Both the position numbers and the translations under genes were made by a program. DNA of 64,000 bases from Chromatiales bacterium (GTDB lineage: Bacteria; Pseudomonadota; Gammaproteobacteria; UBA6429; Thiohalophilaceae). Within the stretch, counting starts at the first letter, position 1, and every line of letters starts with the position of its first letter. The stretch lies in assembly GCA_027032075.1 (NCBI GenBank), contig JALVOC010000089.1, positions 62,001 to 126,000 of the forward strand, given 5' to 3'. Positions 47,933 to 57,410 of the stretch are shown piece after piece. The notes beneath the pieces were generated by a model. That model was not told where the DNA came from. It saw nothing but the letters and a program-made list of their open reading frames with translations, and searched no databases.

Positions 47933-49189
47933 ATGCCTTTTCGTTCAGCACTTAGCGGGATTAATGCCGCATCCGAAGATTTAAAGGTTATTGGTAACAA
48001 TATCGCTAACGCCAGTACAACGGGCTTCAAACAATCACGCGCGGAGTTTTCCGATGTGTATGCCGCCACCGAGGGCGGGCAGTCCAATTCGATTGGCGCC
48101 GGGGTGCGGCTGTCCTCTGTAAGTCAGCAGTTCGGTCAGGGTAATATCGGTTTTACAGACAACAAACTGGATTTTGCCATTAACGGCCGCGGATTTTTTA
48201 TCGTCGATGAAAATGGCACACGCTCCTATACGCGGGCAGGTACCTTCCAGATTGACAATAACGGTTTTGTGGTGAACAACAACAATCAGCGTTTGATCGT
48301 CAATGCAGCGGATGAAAACGGCAATATTACAGGTGCGGTCGGACCCTTACAGCTCGACAATTCCAATATTCACCCGCGTGCCACCGATATGCTCGAGGTG
48401 GGGATCAATCTCGATGGCTCACAAAGCCCGCCGACGACCATGCCGTTTGACCCGGAGCTGCCAAACTCATTCAATCATTCGACTTCCTTGACGATTTATG
48501 ACTCATTGGGCAGTTCCCACCTGGCAACCATGTATTACGTGAAGGGTGAACTTCCCAATCAATGGACCACCCATCTCTTCATCGACGGCAAGGATGCAAA
48601 AGGCGGAACGCAACCGCCTTATAGCGGGGATACGCTGCAATTCGACGGTGCCGGTGCGCTCGCCAGTATCAATGGCACTCCGGTGCCGCCCGGTATTATT
48701 TCCTACACCAATATCGAAACCGGTACCGGTTCGGACCCGTTGAACATCGATATCAATCTACTTTCAAACGTACCCATAACCCAGTTCGGCAGCAAGTTCA
48801 ACGTCAGCTCGCTTTCGCAGAACGGTTTTACCTCGGGACGGCTGAGCGGCTTTGATGTCAATGATCTGGGAATCATCAAGGCACGCTACAGTAACGGCCA
48901 GAGCAAGGTCATGGCGCAGGTGAGTCTCGCTGATTTTTCCAACCCACAGGGATTGCGGCCGCTGGGTGATACCACCTGGGCTGAAAGTTTTTCTTCGGGA
49001 CCCGCGCTGGTGGGAACACCGGGTTCCGGCAGTCTCGGGGTGGTGCAATCAGGCGCACTGGAGGGTTCCAATGTGGATTTAACCAGTCAGTTGGTTCGCA
49101 TGATTACCGCTCAACGTAACTTCCAGGCGAATGCCCAGGTGATCACAACGGCAGACACCATTACACAAACCATTATCAATATCCGTTAA
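47933..49189 (+). CDS. flgE: FlgE flagellar hook protein
   Basis: A 418-residue FlgE, the hook subunit. Signatures are the front ALSGINAASEDLKVIGNNIANASTTGFKQSRAEFSDVY, the LDFAINGRGFFIVDENG segment near residue 79 and the C-terminal GALEGSNVDLTSQLVRMITAQRNFQANAQVITTADTITQTIINIR. The length is usual for polar-flagellum hooks of Pseudomonas type. It follows the cap gene by 24 bases. Confidence 0.95.
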   Translation: MPFRSALSGINAASEDLKVIGNNIANASTTGFKQSRAEFSDVYAATEGGQSNSIGAGVRLSSVSQQFGQGNIGFTDNKLDFAINGRGFFIVDENGTRSYTRAGTFQIDNNGFVVNNNNQRLIVNAADENGNITGAVGPLQLDNSNIHPRATDMLEVGINLDGSQSPPTTMPFDPELPNSFNHSTSLTIYDSLGSSHLATMYYVKGELPNQWTTHLFIDGKDAKGGTQPPYSGDTLQFDGAGALASINGTPVPPGIISYTNIETGTGSDPLNIDINLLSNVPITQFGSKFNVSSLSQNGFTSGRLSGFDVNDLGIIKARYSNGQSKVMAQVSLADFSNPQGLRPLGDTTWAESFSSGPALVGTPGSGSLGVVQSGALEGSNVDLTSQLVRMITAQRNFQANAQVITTADTITQTIINIR

Positions 49190-49200
49190 AGGATAACATT

Positions 49201-49941
49201 ATGGATCGGATGCTCTACATAGCGATGACCGGTGCGCAGCAGACAATGCAGTCACAGGCGATAACCGCCAATAATCTTGCCAACATCAGTACGCCCGGCT
49301 TCAGGGCCGATCTCGCAGCCATGCGCAGCATGCCGTTGTTTGGTGAAGGCTTGCCGAGCCGGGTTTACGCCATGGCGGAGCGCGCCGGAACGGAATACAA
49401 AACCGGAACAGTGACAGAAACAGGCAGGGAGCTGGATATCGCTGTGCGGCAACAAGGTTTTATCGCGGTACAGGGACTGGATGGCAAGGAAGCCTATACC
49501 CGTGCAGGTGATTTACAGGTGAACACCGCGGGATTGTTGCACACCGGTGCAGGTTATCCTGTGATGGGTGAGAATGGTCCGATTAGTATCCCCCCTGCAA
49601 GAAGTATCCTTATTGGCAAGGATGGCACTATCAGCATTCGTCCCGCGGATGCCAATGCCGAAGTGGTTGAGACGATCGACCGCATCAAACTGGTCAATCC
49701 GCCTTTGCGTGATTTGCAGAAAGGCAAAGACGGTCTGTTTCGTCTGAAAAACGGTGAAGCAGCCGGGACAGATGTCTCCGTGGAAGTGGTTGCCGGCTCA
49801 CTGGAGACGAGTAACGTCAATGCCGCGGCAGAACTGGTGAACATGATCCAACAGGCAAGGCAGTTCGAGATGCAGACAAAAATGATGCAAATTGCCGGTG
49901 AGAACGAACAAAGAGCGGCACAGATCCTGCAATTGTCCTGA
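49201..49941 (+). CDS. flgF: FlgF distal/proximal rod protein
   Basis: A 246-residue FlgF rod protein. The front MDRMLYIAMTGAQQTMQSQAITANNLANISTPGFRADLAAMRSMPLFG is typical of FlgF (MDxxLYxAMxGA). The ELDIAVRQQGFIAVQ segment and the C-terminal LETSNVNAAAELVNMIQQARQFEMQTKMMQIAGENEQRAAQILQLS complete the signature. It is 11 bases after flgE. Confidence 0.95.
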   Translation: MDRMLYIAMTGAQQTMQSQAITANNLANISTPGFRADLAAMRSMPLFGEGLPSRVYAMAERAGTEYKTGTVTETGRELDIAVRQQGFIAVQGLDGKEAYTRAGDLQVNTAGLLHTGAGYPVMGENGPISIPPARSILIGKDGTISIRPADANAEVVETIDRIKLVNPPLRDLQKGKDGLFRLKNGEAAGTDVSVEVVAGSLETSNVNAAAELVNMIQQARQFEMQTKMMQIAGENEQRAAQILQLS

Positions 49942-49972
49942 TAGCGGCGTCGTTAAAAAACTGGAGTAAAGC

Positions 49973-50758
49973 ATGTCACAATCATTATGGGTGTCCAAAA
50001 CCGGCCTCGAGGCGCAACAAAACCGCCTCTCGGTGATCAGTAACAATCTGGCGAATGTCAATACCACGGGGTTCAAACGTTCCAGGGCGCTGTTCGAAGA
50101 TCTGCTTTATCAGCATGTCCGGCAGGCCGGTGGCCAGTCAAGCCAGGATACCGAACTGCCTTCCGGTCTTTCCCTCGGCGCCGGGGTGCGTACGGTTGCC
50201 ACACAGAAACTGCATACCCAGGGCAGTATTGTGCAGTCCGACAACCCTTTCGATATGGCTATCCAGGGACACGGCTATTTTCAGATACTTATGCCCAACG
50301 GCGATATTGCATACAGCCGTAACGGTGAATTTCAGGTGAATTCCCAGGGTCAACTCGTTACCTCGAGTGGTTATCGTTTACAGCCCGACATCACTATCCC
50401 GGAAAATGCACTGAGTGTGACCGTCGGACGGGATGGGACCGTTTCTGCGCTGCAGCCGGGTAACCCGACTCCGGCGGTCGTCGGCACGATTCAACTGGCA
50501 GACTTCGTTAACCGTGCGGGTCTGCAAGCCGTCGGGGAAAATCTTTATCTGGAAACCGCGGCGAGTGGTGCGCCACAGGTTGCGGCGCCGGACCAGTTGG
50601 GTATGGGAAACCTTATCCAGGGCGCACTGGAAACCTCGAATGTCAATGTGGTCGAGGAATTGGTCAACATGATTGAAACCCAGCGCGCCTATGAAATGAA
50701 TTCAAAGGCGATCTCCACTGCCGATCAAATGCTGCAATACGTGAACAATAATCTGTAA
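49973..50758 (+). CDS. flgG: FlgG distal rod protein
   Basis: A 261-residue FlgG. The front [44 protein letters not shown] and the C-terminal [43 protein letters not shown] are diagnostic. It forms the distal rod crossing the P and L rings. Length equals that of the E. coli protein (260). Confidence 0.96.
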   Translation: MSQSLWVSKTGLEAQQNRLSVISNNLANVNTTGFKRSRALFEDLLYQHVRQAGGQSSQDTELPSGLSLGAGVRTVATQKLHTQGSIVQSDNPFDMAIQGHGYFQILMPNGDIAYSRNGEFQVNSQGQLVTSSGYRLQPDITIPENALSVTVGRDGTVSALQPGNPTPAVVGTIQLADFVNRAGLQAVGENLYLETAASGAPQVAAPDQLGMGNLIQGALETSNVNVVEELVNMIETQRAYEMNSKAISTADQMLQYVNNNL

Positions 50759-50767
50759 GGTGTCATC

Positions 50768-51463
50768 ATGAATTGCGTCAATCTGCTGGTAATCCAACTG
50801 ATTGTTTTTATCGTCTTAGTCACCCAGTCAGCCTGCAGCTTCAAACCCCTGGGTGTGAAAAAAGATCCCTATGAACCGGTCAAGCCCAGCGTGAACCATG
50901 TGCCAAGGCGTGACAATGGTGCAATCTATCAGCAGGGAATGACGGTGGGTCTTTTCGATCGGGTGACGGCGCGGGTTCCCGGCGATATCGTTACCGTGGT
51001 GTTGCGGGAAAACACCAATGCAAGTACCACTTCGAATACCAATGCAACCAAGGATCAAAAGGTCGATCTGCGGGGGCCGACGCTTGCCGGTGATACGGTG
51101 AAAAACAAGGAAGGTGTCGAAGTGCTGAAAAACAAAGTGGATGCCGGGCGTGAGTTTTCCGGTCAGGCCACCAGTGCGCAGAGCAGCAGCTTCAGTGGCT
51201 ACATTACCGTGAGTGTCGCCGAGGTGTTGACCAATGGCAATCTGGTGGTGCGGGGGCAAAAGATCACCCTGTTGAACCAGTCTGAAGAGTTTATTCGTTT
51301 CTCCGGCATTATCCGCCCGCAGGACATTCGCCCGGATAATACTGTTGAGTCATTCCGTGTGGCCGACGTCAAGGTGGCGTACAGCGGCGACGGTGCGCTG
51401 AATTCCGCAAATGACATGGGGCCACTGGCGAAGTTCTTCCAGAGCAGTAGCTGGCCGTACTGA
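50768..51463 (+). CDS. flgH: FlgH flagellar L-ring lipoprotein
   Basis: A 231-residue FlgH, the outer-membrane ring. Typical segments are NGAIYQQGMTVGLFDRVTARVPGDIVTVVLRENTNAS (residues about 50-87), GNLVVRGQKITLLNQSEEFIRFSGIIRPQDI and VADVKVAYSGDGAL. A lipoprotein-type signal (LVIQLIVFIVLVTQSACS) precedes it, but the residue at -3 from the cysteine is glutamine, where leucine or another small apolar residue is usual. The protein is likely still lipidated at Cys23. It overlaps no neighbours and lies nine bases after flgG. Confidence 0.93.
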   Translation: MNCVNLLVIQLIVFIVLVTQSACSFKPLGVKKDPYEPVKPSVNHVPRRDNGAIYQQGMTVGLFDRVTARVPGDIVTVVLRENTNASTTSNTNATKDQKVDLRGPTLAGDTVKNKEGVEVLKNKVDAGREFSGQATSAQSSSFSGYITVSVAEVLTNGNLVVRGQKITLLNQSEEFIRFSGIIRPQDIRPDNTVESFRVADVKVAYSGDGALNSANDMGPLAKFFQSSSWPY

Positions 51464-51508
51464 AATGTTCAGCCGAAGAGAAACCCGATCCAGATGAGGA
51501 GAGATGCA

Positions 51509-52627
51509 ATGTTAAAGGATAAGGATCTTGGATTTACCATTATCGTCGGGCTCATCGTTTTGCTCAGCATGGGTTCCGGTATCGTCAAGGCGGATCGAAT
51601 CAAGGATATCGCCAAAGTATCCGGAATTCGCAGCAACCCCTTGTATGGTTATGGTTTGGTGGTTGGTCTGGGGGGGACGGGTGACAAGTCAGGTGGTGTT
51701 GCCGAAGAGGTGTTGCGTAACATGATCACCCGCATGGGGATCATCGTCCCCCCCGGCAAGACACTCAAGGCAGACAATGTTGCCGTCGTTGCAATCCATG
51801 CGGAACTGCCACCCTTTTCCAAACCGGGTAAGAGTATCGATGTAACCGTATCATCATTTTCCCGTGCCAAGAGCCTGCGGGGTGGTACGCTGTTGATGAC
51901 GCCATTGAAGGGGGCGGATAACCAGGTTTACGCCATTGCCCAGGGAAACGTAGTGGTAAGCGGCTTCGGCGCGGAAGGCGCGGACGGATCGCGGGTCACG
52001 GTAAATGTCCCGACGGTGGGGCGCATACCCAACGGTGCGATTGTCGAGAAAGTGGTAAACACTCCTTTTGGCCAGGACAAGTATCTGGTGTTCAATCTGA
52101 ATCAGCCGGATTTCACTACCGCACATCGTCTGGTGCAGGCAATCAACAAGGCAATCGGGCCGGGCACGGCGAATTCCATCGATCCGGGTTCCGTACAGGT
52201 AAATGCACCAATGGATGCAGCCCAGCGGGTTGCCTTTGTCTCCATGCTGGAAAATCTGACCGTGACGCCGGCTGAAAGTGTGGCGCGCGTGGTGGTCAAT
52301 TCGCGCACCGGTACCGTGGTGATTGGCAAGCATGTGCATGTGCTGCCGGCAGCGGTTTCCCATGGCAGTCTGACCGTGACGATCACGGAAAATCAGCAGG
52401 TCAGTCAGCCGGCACCCCTCGGGCAGGGACAAACGGTTGTGGTGCCGCAGACGAATATCGCCATCGAGGAGGAGAAAAACCACATGTTTCTGCTGAAACC
52501 CGGTGTCTCATTGGATGAAATAGTTCGTGCCGTCAACGAGGTGGGGGCTGCACCAGGAGACCTGGTGGCGATACTCGAGGCCTTGAAAGAGGCGGGTGCG
52601 CTGAGGGCAGAGCTGGTCGTGATCTGA
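51509..52627 (+). CDS. flgI: FlgI flagellar P-ring protein
   Basis: A 372-residue periplasmic P-ring protein. I use ATG 51509 (after GAGGAGAG) rather than ATG 51494, because the signal peptide then begins [19 protein letters not shown] and ends near [13 protein letters not shown]. The strongly conserved parts are [61 protein letters not shown]-type sequence and [11 protein letters not shown]-like motifs. FlgA, on the opposite strand upstream, is its chaperone. Confidence 0.95.
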   Translation: [372 protein letters not shown]

Positions 52628-52657
52628 ATCCGGCATGGAATCTGCATTGTTTTACGT

Positions 52658-53683
52658 ATGCAAACATCCACCACCTCAGTCGCAACGGGCATCACGGCCA
52701 GCAACGCCTATACCGATTTTAGTGATCTGGCGCAATTAAGGCGCGCAGCACAAAAATCACCGCAACAGGCCCTGGCGAAAGTCGCCCGGCAGTTTGAGAG
52801 CCTGTTTATAAAAATGATGCTGAAAAGTATGCGTGAAGCGGCTTTTGGCGATCCGATATTTGACAGTAATCAATCCGAACTTTATCGCGACATGTTTGAT
52901 AACCAGATTGCTCTGAATATGGCGGAGGGTAAAGGAATCGGTCTTGCGGATGCGTTGCTGGTACAGTTACGCCGTTATATTCCGCAAAAGTCAGCGGAGG
53001 CAACACAGCCGCCAGCGCAAGTGCCTCGGACATCGGTGATGAAGCCGTTTGCGTCAGCCGCAGGGCACAGCCAGAAACAGCAGGTTGTGGAAAAAGCGGA
53101 TGAGGATATCGTTATGGCAAAAGTATCGCAGTCATCCAGGCCGGCAAATGCCGCCGCCAGCGGCGAATCGTCAGCGGGATTTGCAGATGCGGAAAGTTTT
53201 GTCCGCCAGTTGTTGCCGCTGGCACGGCAGGCAGGGGATGAACTGGGAGTGGCCCCGCAAGTGCTCATTGCCCAGGCGGCACTGGAAACCGGTTGGGGGA
53301 AGGCGGTCAGCCGCCATGCCGACGGCAGCAGCAGTTACAACCTCTTCAATATCAAGGCGGACGACAGCTGGACGGGTAAAAGTGTGGTGAAGTCCACGCT
53401 GGAATTCAAAGACGGTATTGCCAGACGTGAGTTTGCGCGCTTTCGCGCCTATGATTCGTTTGCCGACAGTTTTCATGACTATGTACAGTTTCTGAAAGGA
53501 AACCCGCGTTATCAATCCGCTTTGCAGGTGGCGCATCATCCTCTGCAGTATATCAAAAAGCTGCAACAATCCGGTTACGCCACTGATCCTGATTATGCCG
53601 ACAAGATCATCAATATCATGCAGCGTGATTATCTGCAGGCCGCCATGTTTGACAGCAACATGGCCGTGGATGTGCGGGGGTAA
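52658..53683 (+). CDS. flgJ: FlgJ rod cap and peptidoglycan hydrolase
   Basis: A 341-residue dual-domain FlgJ. Residues about 15-110 are the rod-cap domain (KVARQFESLFIKMMLKSMREAAFGDPIFDSNQSELYRDMFDNQIALNMAEGKGIGLADALLVQL). A linker of about 75 residues follows, then the glucosaminidase domain at about 185-335 (FVRQLLPLARQAGDELGVAPQVLIAQAALETGWGKAV; the glutamate in ALETGWG is catalytic). It opens the cell wall for the growing rod. The two-domain form is typical of beta- and gammaproteobacteria. Confidence 0.95.
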   Translation: MQTSTTSVATGITASNAYTDFSDLAQLRRAAQKSPQQALAKVARQFESLFIKMMLKSMREAAFGDPIFDSNQSELYRDMFDNQIALNMAEGKGIGLADALLVQLRRYIPQKSAEATQPPAQVPRTSVMKPFASAAGHSQKQQVVEKADEDIVMAKVSQSSRPANAAASGESSAGFADAESFVRQLLPLARQAGDELGVAPQVLIAQAALETGWGKAVSRHADGSSSYNLFNIKADDSWTGKSVVKSTLEFKDGIARREFARFRAYDSFADSFHDYVQFLKGNPRYQSALQVAHHPLQYIKKLQQSGYATDPDYADKIINIMQRDYLQAAMFDSNMAVDVRG

Positions 53684-53686
53684 GAG

Positions 53687-55753
53687 ATGGGCGGTGATAT
53701 TCTAGGTGTCAGTGTCTCCGGCGCGTTGGCCGCCCAGCGTTCCCTGGTCACAACCGGGCACAACATTGCCAATGCCAATACGGATGGTTATTCCGTTCAG
53801 CGTGTGGAACTGGAAGCGCGGCCGCCGCAGTTGGCAGCGAAGGGGGCGATAGGTACCGGGGTCAACATTGCCAATGTAAGGCGAATGTTCGATGATTTTG
53901 TTACCAACGATGTGCGGGAGAACACCTCGCTGAATTCCTCGTTGAAAACCAATTATGATTACACCAGCCAGGTTGATAATCTGCTGGCCGATGCCAATGT
54001 GGGTCTGGCGCCCGCGTTGCAAAGTTTCTTTTCTGCGGTGAACGGTGTGGCCGATGATCCGCAATCCACTTCCGCCCGCCAAGTGATGATCAGCGAAGCC
54101 CGTGCCCTCTCACAACGCTTCCATTATCTCGACGATCGCCTGAATTCATTGCGCCAGGGCATCAACGAGGATTTGCACAGTATAATTCAGCAAATCAACG
54201 ATCTTTCCAGTTCCATTGCAAAAGTAAACGATACCATCGTCAAGGGACGCGAAGTTGGCGGTAAATCACCAAATGATCTGCTGGACCAGCGGGATCGTCT
54301 GATCAAGAAGCTGTCAGAACTGGTGGCGGTGCGCACGGCCGAACAGGAAGATGGCCGAATGAATGTTTTTATCGGAAACGGTCAATCCCTGGTGATCGGT
54401 TCCAATGCAGCGGTACTGGAGGTCGAGACAAGCCGTTTTGATCCGAATGAGGTTGAGATTGTTTTCAAGGGACAGGGCTCACAATCGATAGTAACGGAAT
54501 TCCTTACCGGTGGACGGATGGGAGGCATTCTGGAGTTTCGCAGAGGTATTCTGGACAGCGCGCAGAATGAGTTGGGGCGTATCGCCATTGGAGTGGCAAA
54601 AACATTCAATGCCCAGCACCAACAGGGCATGGATCTGGATAGCCGCATGGGCACCGACTTTTTTTCAAAAGCAGGAGAGCTCTCTCCCAAGGTGTTGCCC
54701 CATTTTTCCAATCAGGGAAATACAATATTAAAAGCAGAGATAACAGATGTCGATAAACTCACAACCAGTGATTACAGTCTTTCCTACCGCGCTGGTGTCT
54801 ACAGCCTGGTCAGATTGAGTGATGAAAAGCTGATTGGTACCTACACTTCCCTGCCAGCAGAGATCGAGGATGAAGGATTTCGTATTGTGGTCGATGCGGG
54901 TTCAGACATCCAGGACGGTGACAATTTTATAATCCGCCCGACGCGTGCCGGGGCAGAGAATTTTTCTGTGGTTATCGATGATGTCAAACGAATTGCGGCG
55001 GCATCGCCGATTCGTACAGAAGCGGCGATCAGCAACACCGGCAGCGGGAAGATCAGTCATGCCGAGGTGGTGGATGTGAGCAACCCGGCGTTTGACAGGA
55101 GCAACAGCAAACTGAATCCGCCTTACATTATTCAGTTCGTGGATGAAACACATTTTGAAATTCTGGACAACACCGGTAAACCATTCCAGTTCAAACGTGC
55201 CGCAGTGCCACAAGATCCTGCGATCGTAGCGGGCGAGGACGGCTTTCCCGAAACAGCAGATCAGGAAAACTCTCCGGAGTTGTCCTCGCTGACAACAGAA
55301 CTCGAGTACGATCCCTTTACCGGTCTGGATGTTTTTCCCACACCCGGAGGTGAGGATTTTGGTTTTCGTGTGAAAATCAGCGGTGAACCGAAGGCAGGCG
55401 ATGTGTTCCGGATTGAGTTCAACACCGACGGCACTGGTGACAACAATAATGTAAGAAAGCTGGCGGCGCTGCAGGATGCGCCAGTGTTGGCAAATGGCAC
55501 GACAGATTATTCCCAGGCATATTCACAACTTGTTTCCCGTGTTGGCAGTAAAACCCATGAGCTGGATGTGAATGGCAAAGCGCAAAAATTATTGCTCGAT
55601 CAGGCGATTGAGCGCAAGGAAGCGGTGTCCGGGGTCAATCTCGATGAGGAAGCCGCCAACCTTATCCGATATCAGAATCTGTATCAGGCGAATGCCCAGG
55701 TGATATCTGTTGCGAATAAGATGCTGGAAACCCTGATGAATTCATTCCGGTAA
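53687..55753 (+). CDS. flgK: FlgK hook-filament junction protein 1
   Basis: A 688-residue FlgK, longer than the E. coli one (547) but near the usual size of Pseudomonas relatives. The front DILGVSVSGALAAQRSLVTTGHNIANANTDGYSVQRVELEARPP and the C-terminal GVNLDEEAANLIRYQNLYQANAQVISVANKMLETLMNSFR are diagnostic. The extra length lies in the central surface domains (residues about 330-560). It links hook to filament and is chaperoned by FlgN. It lies three bases after flgJ. Confidence 0.95.
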   Translation: MGGDILGVSVSGALAAQRSLVTTGHNIANANTDGYSVQRVELEARPPQLAAKGAIGTGVNIANVRRMFDDFVTNDVRENTSLNSSLKTNYDYTSQVDNLLADANVGLAPALQSFFSAVNGVADDPQSTSARQVMISEARALSQRFHYLDDRLNSLRQGINEDLHSIIQQINDLSSSIAKVNDTIVKGREVGGKSPNDLLDQRDRLIKKLSELVAVRTAEQEDGRMNVFIGNGQSLVIGSNAAVLEVETSRFDPNEVEIVFKGQGSQSIVTEFLTGGRMGGILEFRRGILDSAQNELGRIAIGVAKTFNAQHQQGMDLDSRMGTDFFSKAGELSPKVLPHFSNQGNTILKAEITDVDKLTTSDYSLSYRAGVYSLVRLSDEKLIGTYTSLPAEIEDEGFRIVVDAGSDIQDGDNFIIRPTRAGAENFSVVIDDVKRIAAASPIRTEAAISNTGSGKISHAEVVDVSNPAFDRSNSKLNPPYIIQFVDETHFEILDNTGKPFQFKRAAVPQDPAIVAGEDGFPETADQENSPELSSLTTELEYDPFTGLDVFPTPGGEDFGFRVKISGEPKAGDVFRIEFNTDGTGDNNNVRKLAALQDAPVLANGTTDYSQAYSQLVSRVGSKTHELDVNGKAQKLLLDQAIERKEAVSGVNLDEEAANLIRYQNLYQANAQVISVANKMLETLMNSFR

Positions 55754-55758
55754 TCGCT

Positions 55759-56994
55759 ATGCGTATTTCCACACACCAGCTTCAACAGGTCGCCATCAAT
55801 GCCATGCAGGAGCAGCAGAAAAAGCTGAGTGCAGTGCAACAAAAGGTGGCAACGGGTAAAAAAAATCTGAAGCCATCCGATGATCCGGTTGCGGCGGCCA
55901 AGGTTGTCAATCTGAAGGATACTCTGGAAACCAATGAGCAATACCTGGATAACATCAATGCGGCAAGGGCACGTTTGACCCTGGAAGAAGGGATATTAAG
56001 TAAAGCTACTGATTTATTACAGCGGGTACGTGAACTGGCGGTGATGGCGAATAACGACAGCCAGACAAACGAAAGCCGTGCCTTTATCGCCGAGGAAGTG
56101 GATCAGCTTTTGAACGAACTTCTCGGTCTGGCCAATTCAACGGACAGCAGCGGCGAATTTCTGTTTGCCGGGGCAAAAAGCAGGTTCAAACCGTTTACGC
56201 GAAACGAGTTTGGTGAATTCGATTACCATGGTGATGATGGTCAGCGGTTTCTGCAAATCGGCCCGCGCCGCAGTATCGCCACTGGCGATAACGGTACGGA
56301 AACATTCCGCAGTATTCGTGACGGCAACGGTGACTTTGTCGTTCTGGACAATCCCGGCAACAAGGGTTCCGGCGTTGCCGATCCGGGAAATGTCGTTGGC
56401 GACTATAAAATGGGCACCTACGCGCTCGTGTTTGAAAAAGTGCTCCCGGAAGGTGAGCATGTGCTCGAGGAGGATGCCTATCTCAGCTACAAGGTTGTTG
56501 ATGACAGCGGCAATGAGATTCTTCCAGCGGGCGAACGCTATGTGAGTGGTAATGCCATCACCTTCGCGGATATCGCCATCTCAATCGAGGGGGAGCCGGC
56601 GGAAGGGGATTTTTTCGTGGTGCGTCCGAGTCTTAATCAGGATGTGTTTACCACGATTAAAAGGCTGGTCGACGGTCTGCGCGAAGCAAAATCCGATTCG
56701 GTCTCCCGCGCCAAGTTACACAACGAAGTTAACCGTACTTTGCTCGGTCTTGATCAGGCGCTTGGTAATATTCTGGAAGTGCGCGCAAGCGTGGGTGCGC
56801 GCATCAATGCCCTGGACGGGCAGGAAGATATCAATGAGGCCTATATGTTGCAGATCCGTGAAATTCTGTCGGGAGTGGAGGATCTGGATTATGCCGAAGC
56901 AGTGAGCGATCTCAACCTCAAGCTCACCGGCCTTGAAGCCTCGCAGAAAGCGTTTACCCGCGTACAGAATATTTCCCTTTTTAATTACATCTGA
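55759..56994 (+). CDS. flgL: FlgL hook-filament junction protein 3
   Basis: A 411-residue FlgL. The front MRISTHQLQQVAINAMQEQQKKLSAVQQKVATGKKNLKPSDDPVAAAKVVNL and the flagellin-like LRVRELAVMANNDSQTNESRAFIAEEVDQLLNELLGLANSTDSSGEFLFAG segment are typical; the end (VQNISLFNYI) is the C-terminal helix. The central part from about 170 to 300 is an enlarged surface domain. It ends the hook operon; fliC has its own promoter. Confidence 0.94.
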   Translation: MRISTHQLQQVAINAMQEQQKKLSAVQQKVATGKKNLKPSDDPVAAAKVVNLKDTLETNEQYLDNINAARARLTLEEGILSKATDLLQRVRELAVMANNDSQTNESRAFIAEEVDQLLNELLGLANSTDSSGEFLFAGAKSRFKPFTRNEFGEFDYHGDDGQRFLQIGPRRSIATGDNGTETFRSIRDGNGDFVVLDNPGNKGSGVADPGNVVGDYKMGTYALVFEKVLPEGEHVLEEDAYLSYKVVDDSGNEILPAGERYVSGNAITFADIAISIEGEPAEGDFFVVRPSLNQDVFTTIKRLVDGLREAKSDSVSRAKLHNEVNRTLLGLDQALGNILEVRASVGARINALDGQEDINEAYMLQIREILSGVEDLDYAEAVSDLNLKLTGLEASQKAFTRVQNISLFNYI

Positions 56995-57410
56995 GTACGC
57001 AGCAGTCGCCTGTTTCCTTCGCAGAAGCTGACAACGCCGGCGATGGTGCAGGATGAACCGTTGTATCCTTCCTTGCAAATTGTAAGTGCCCTGTGCATGC
57101 TTCAATGCACCCGCTACCCGTTGCAGAAACCATATTATTATTCATAAGTCGTTTTTCTGTTGTCGCAGCCGTTCCTTACCGGCCGGCAGTCTCCTGCATT
57201 CTTTCGCCGCAATATTTAAATCGTATATTATTCAATAACTTGCAAGCGGAAGAAATTTGCCGCACCCCCTAAAGGTTCACTATTGCGGGACGCTAGTGTT
57301 TGCGGGAGCGGTGAATATATCCAAATACAGGATGTATATCCGCTAGTAATGGTAAGCCCTGGAGGCCGTGTGCGGTTTGTCCCGGGTTAAAGTAACAGGA
57401 GAGTGCAGCT
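56995..57410 (+). other. Intergenic region before fliC
   Basis: This 416-base gap holds no gene. The first 100 bases may contain the terminator of the flgL transcript, but I see no clear hairpin with a U-run. The fliC sigma-28 promoter lies at 57270-57296, leaving a long leader of about 110 bases. Confidence 0.6.
57270..57296 (+). promoter_or_regulatory. Sigma-28 (FliA) promoter of fliC
   Basis: TAAAGGTT, an 11-base spacer and GACGCTAG fit the sigma-28 pattern (7 of 8 and 5 of 8). The GACG start of the -10 element is shared with the flgM promoter. It lies about 115 bases before the fliC ATG. Confidence 0.65.
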
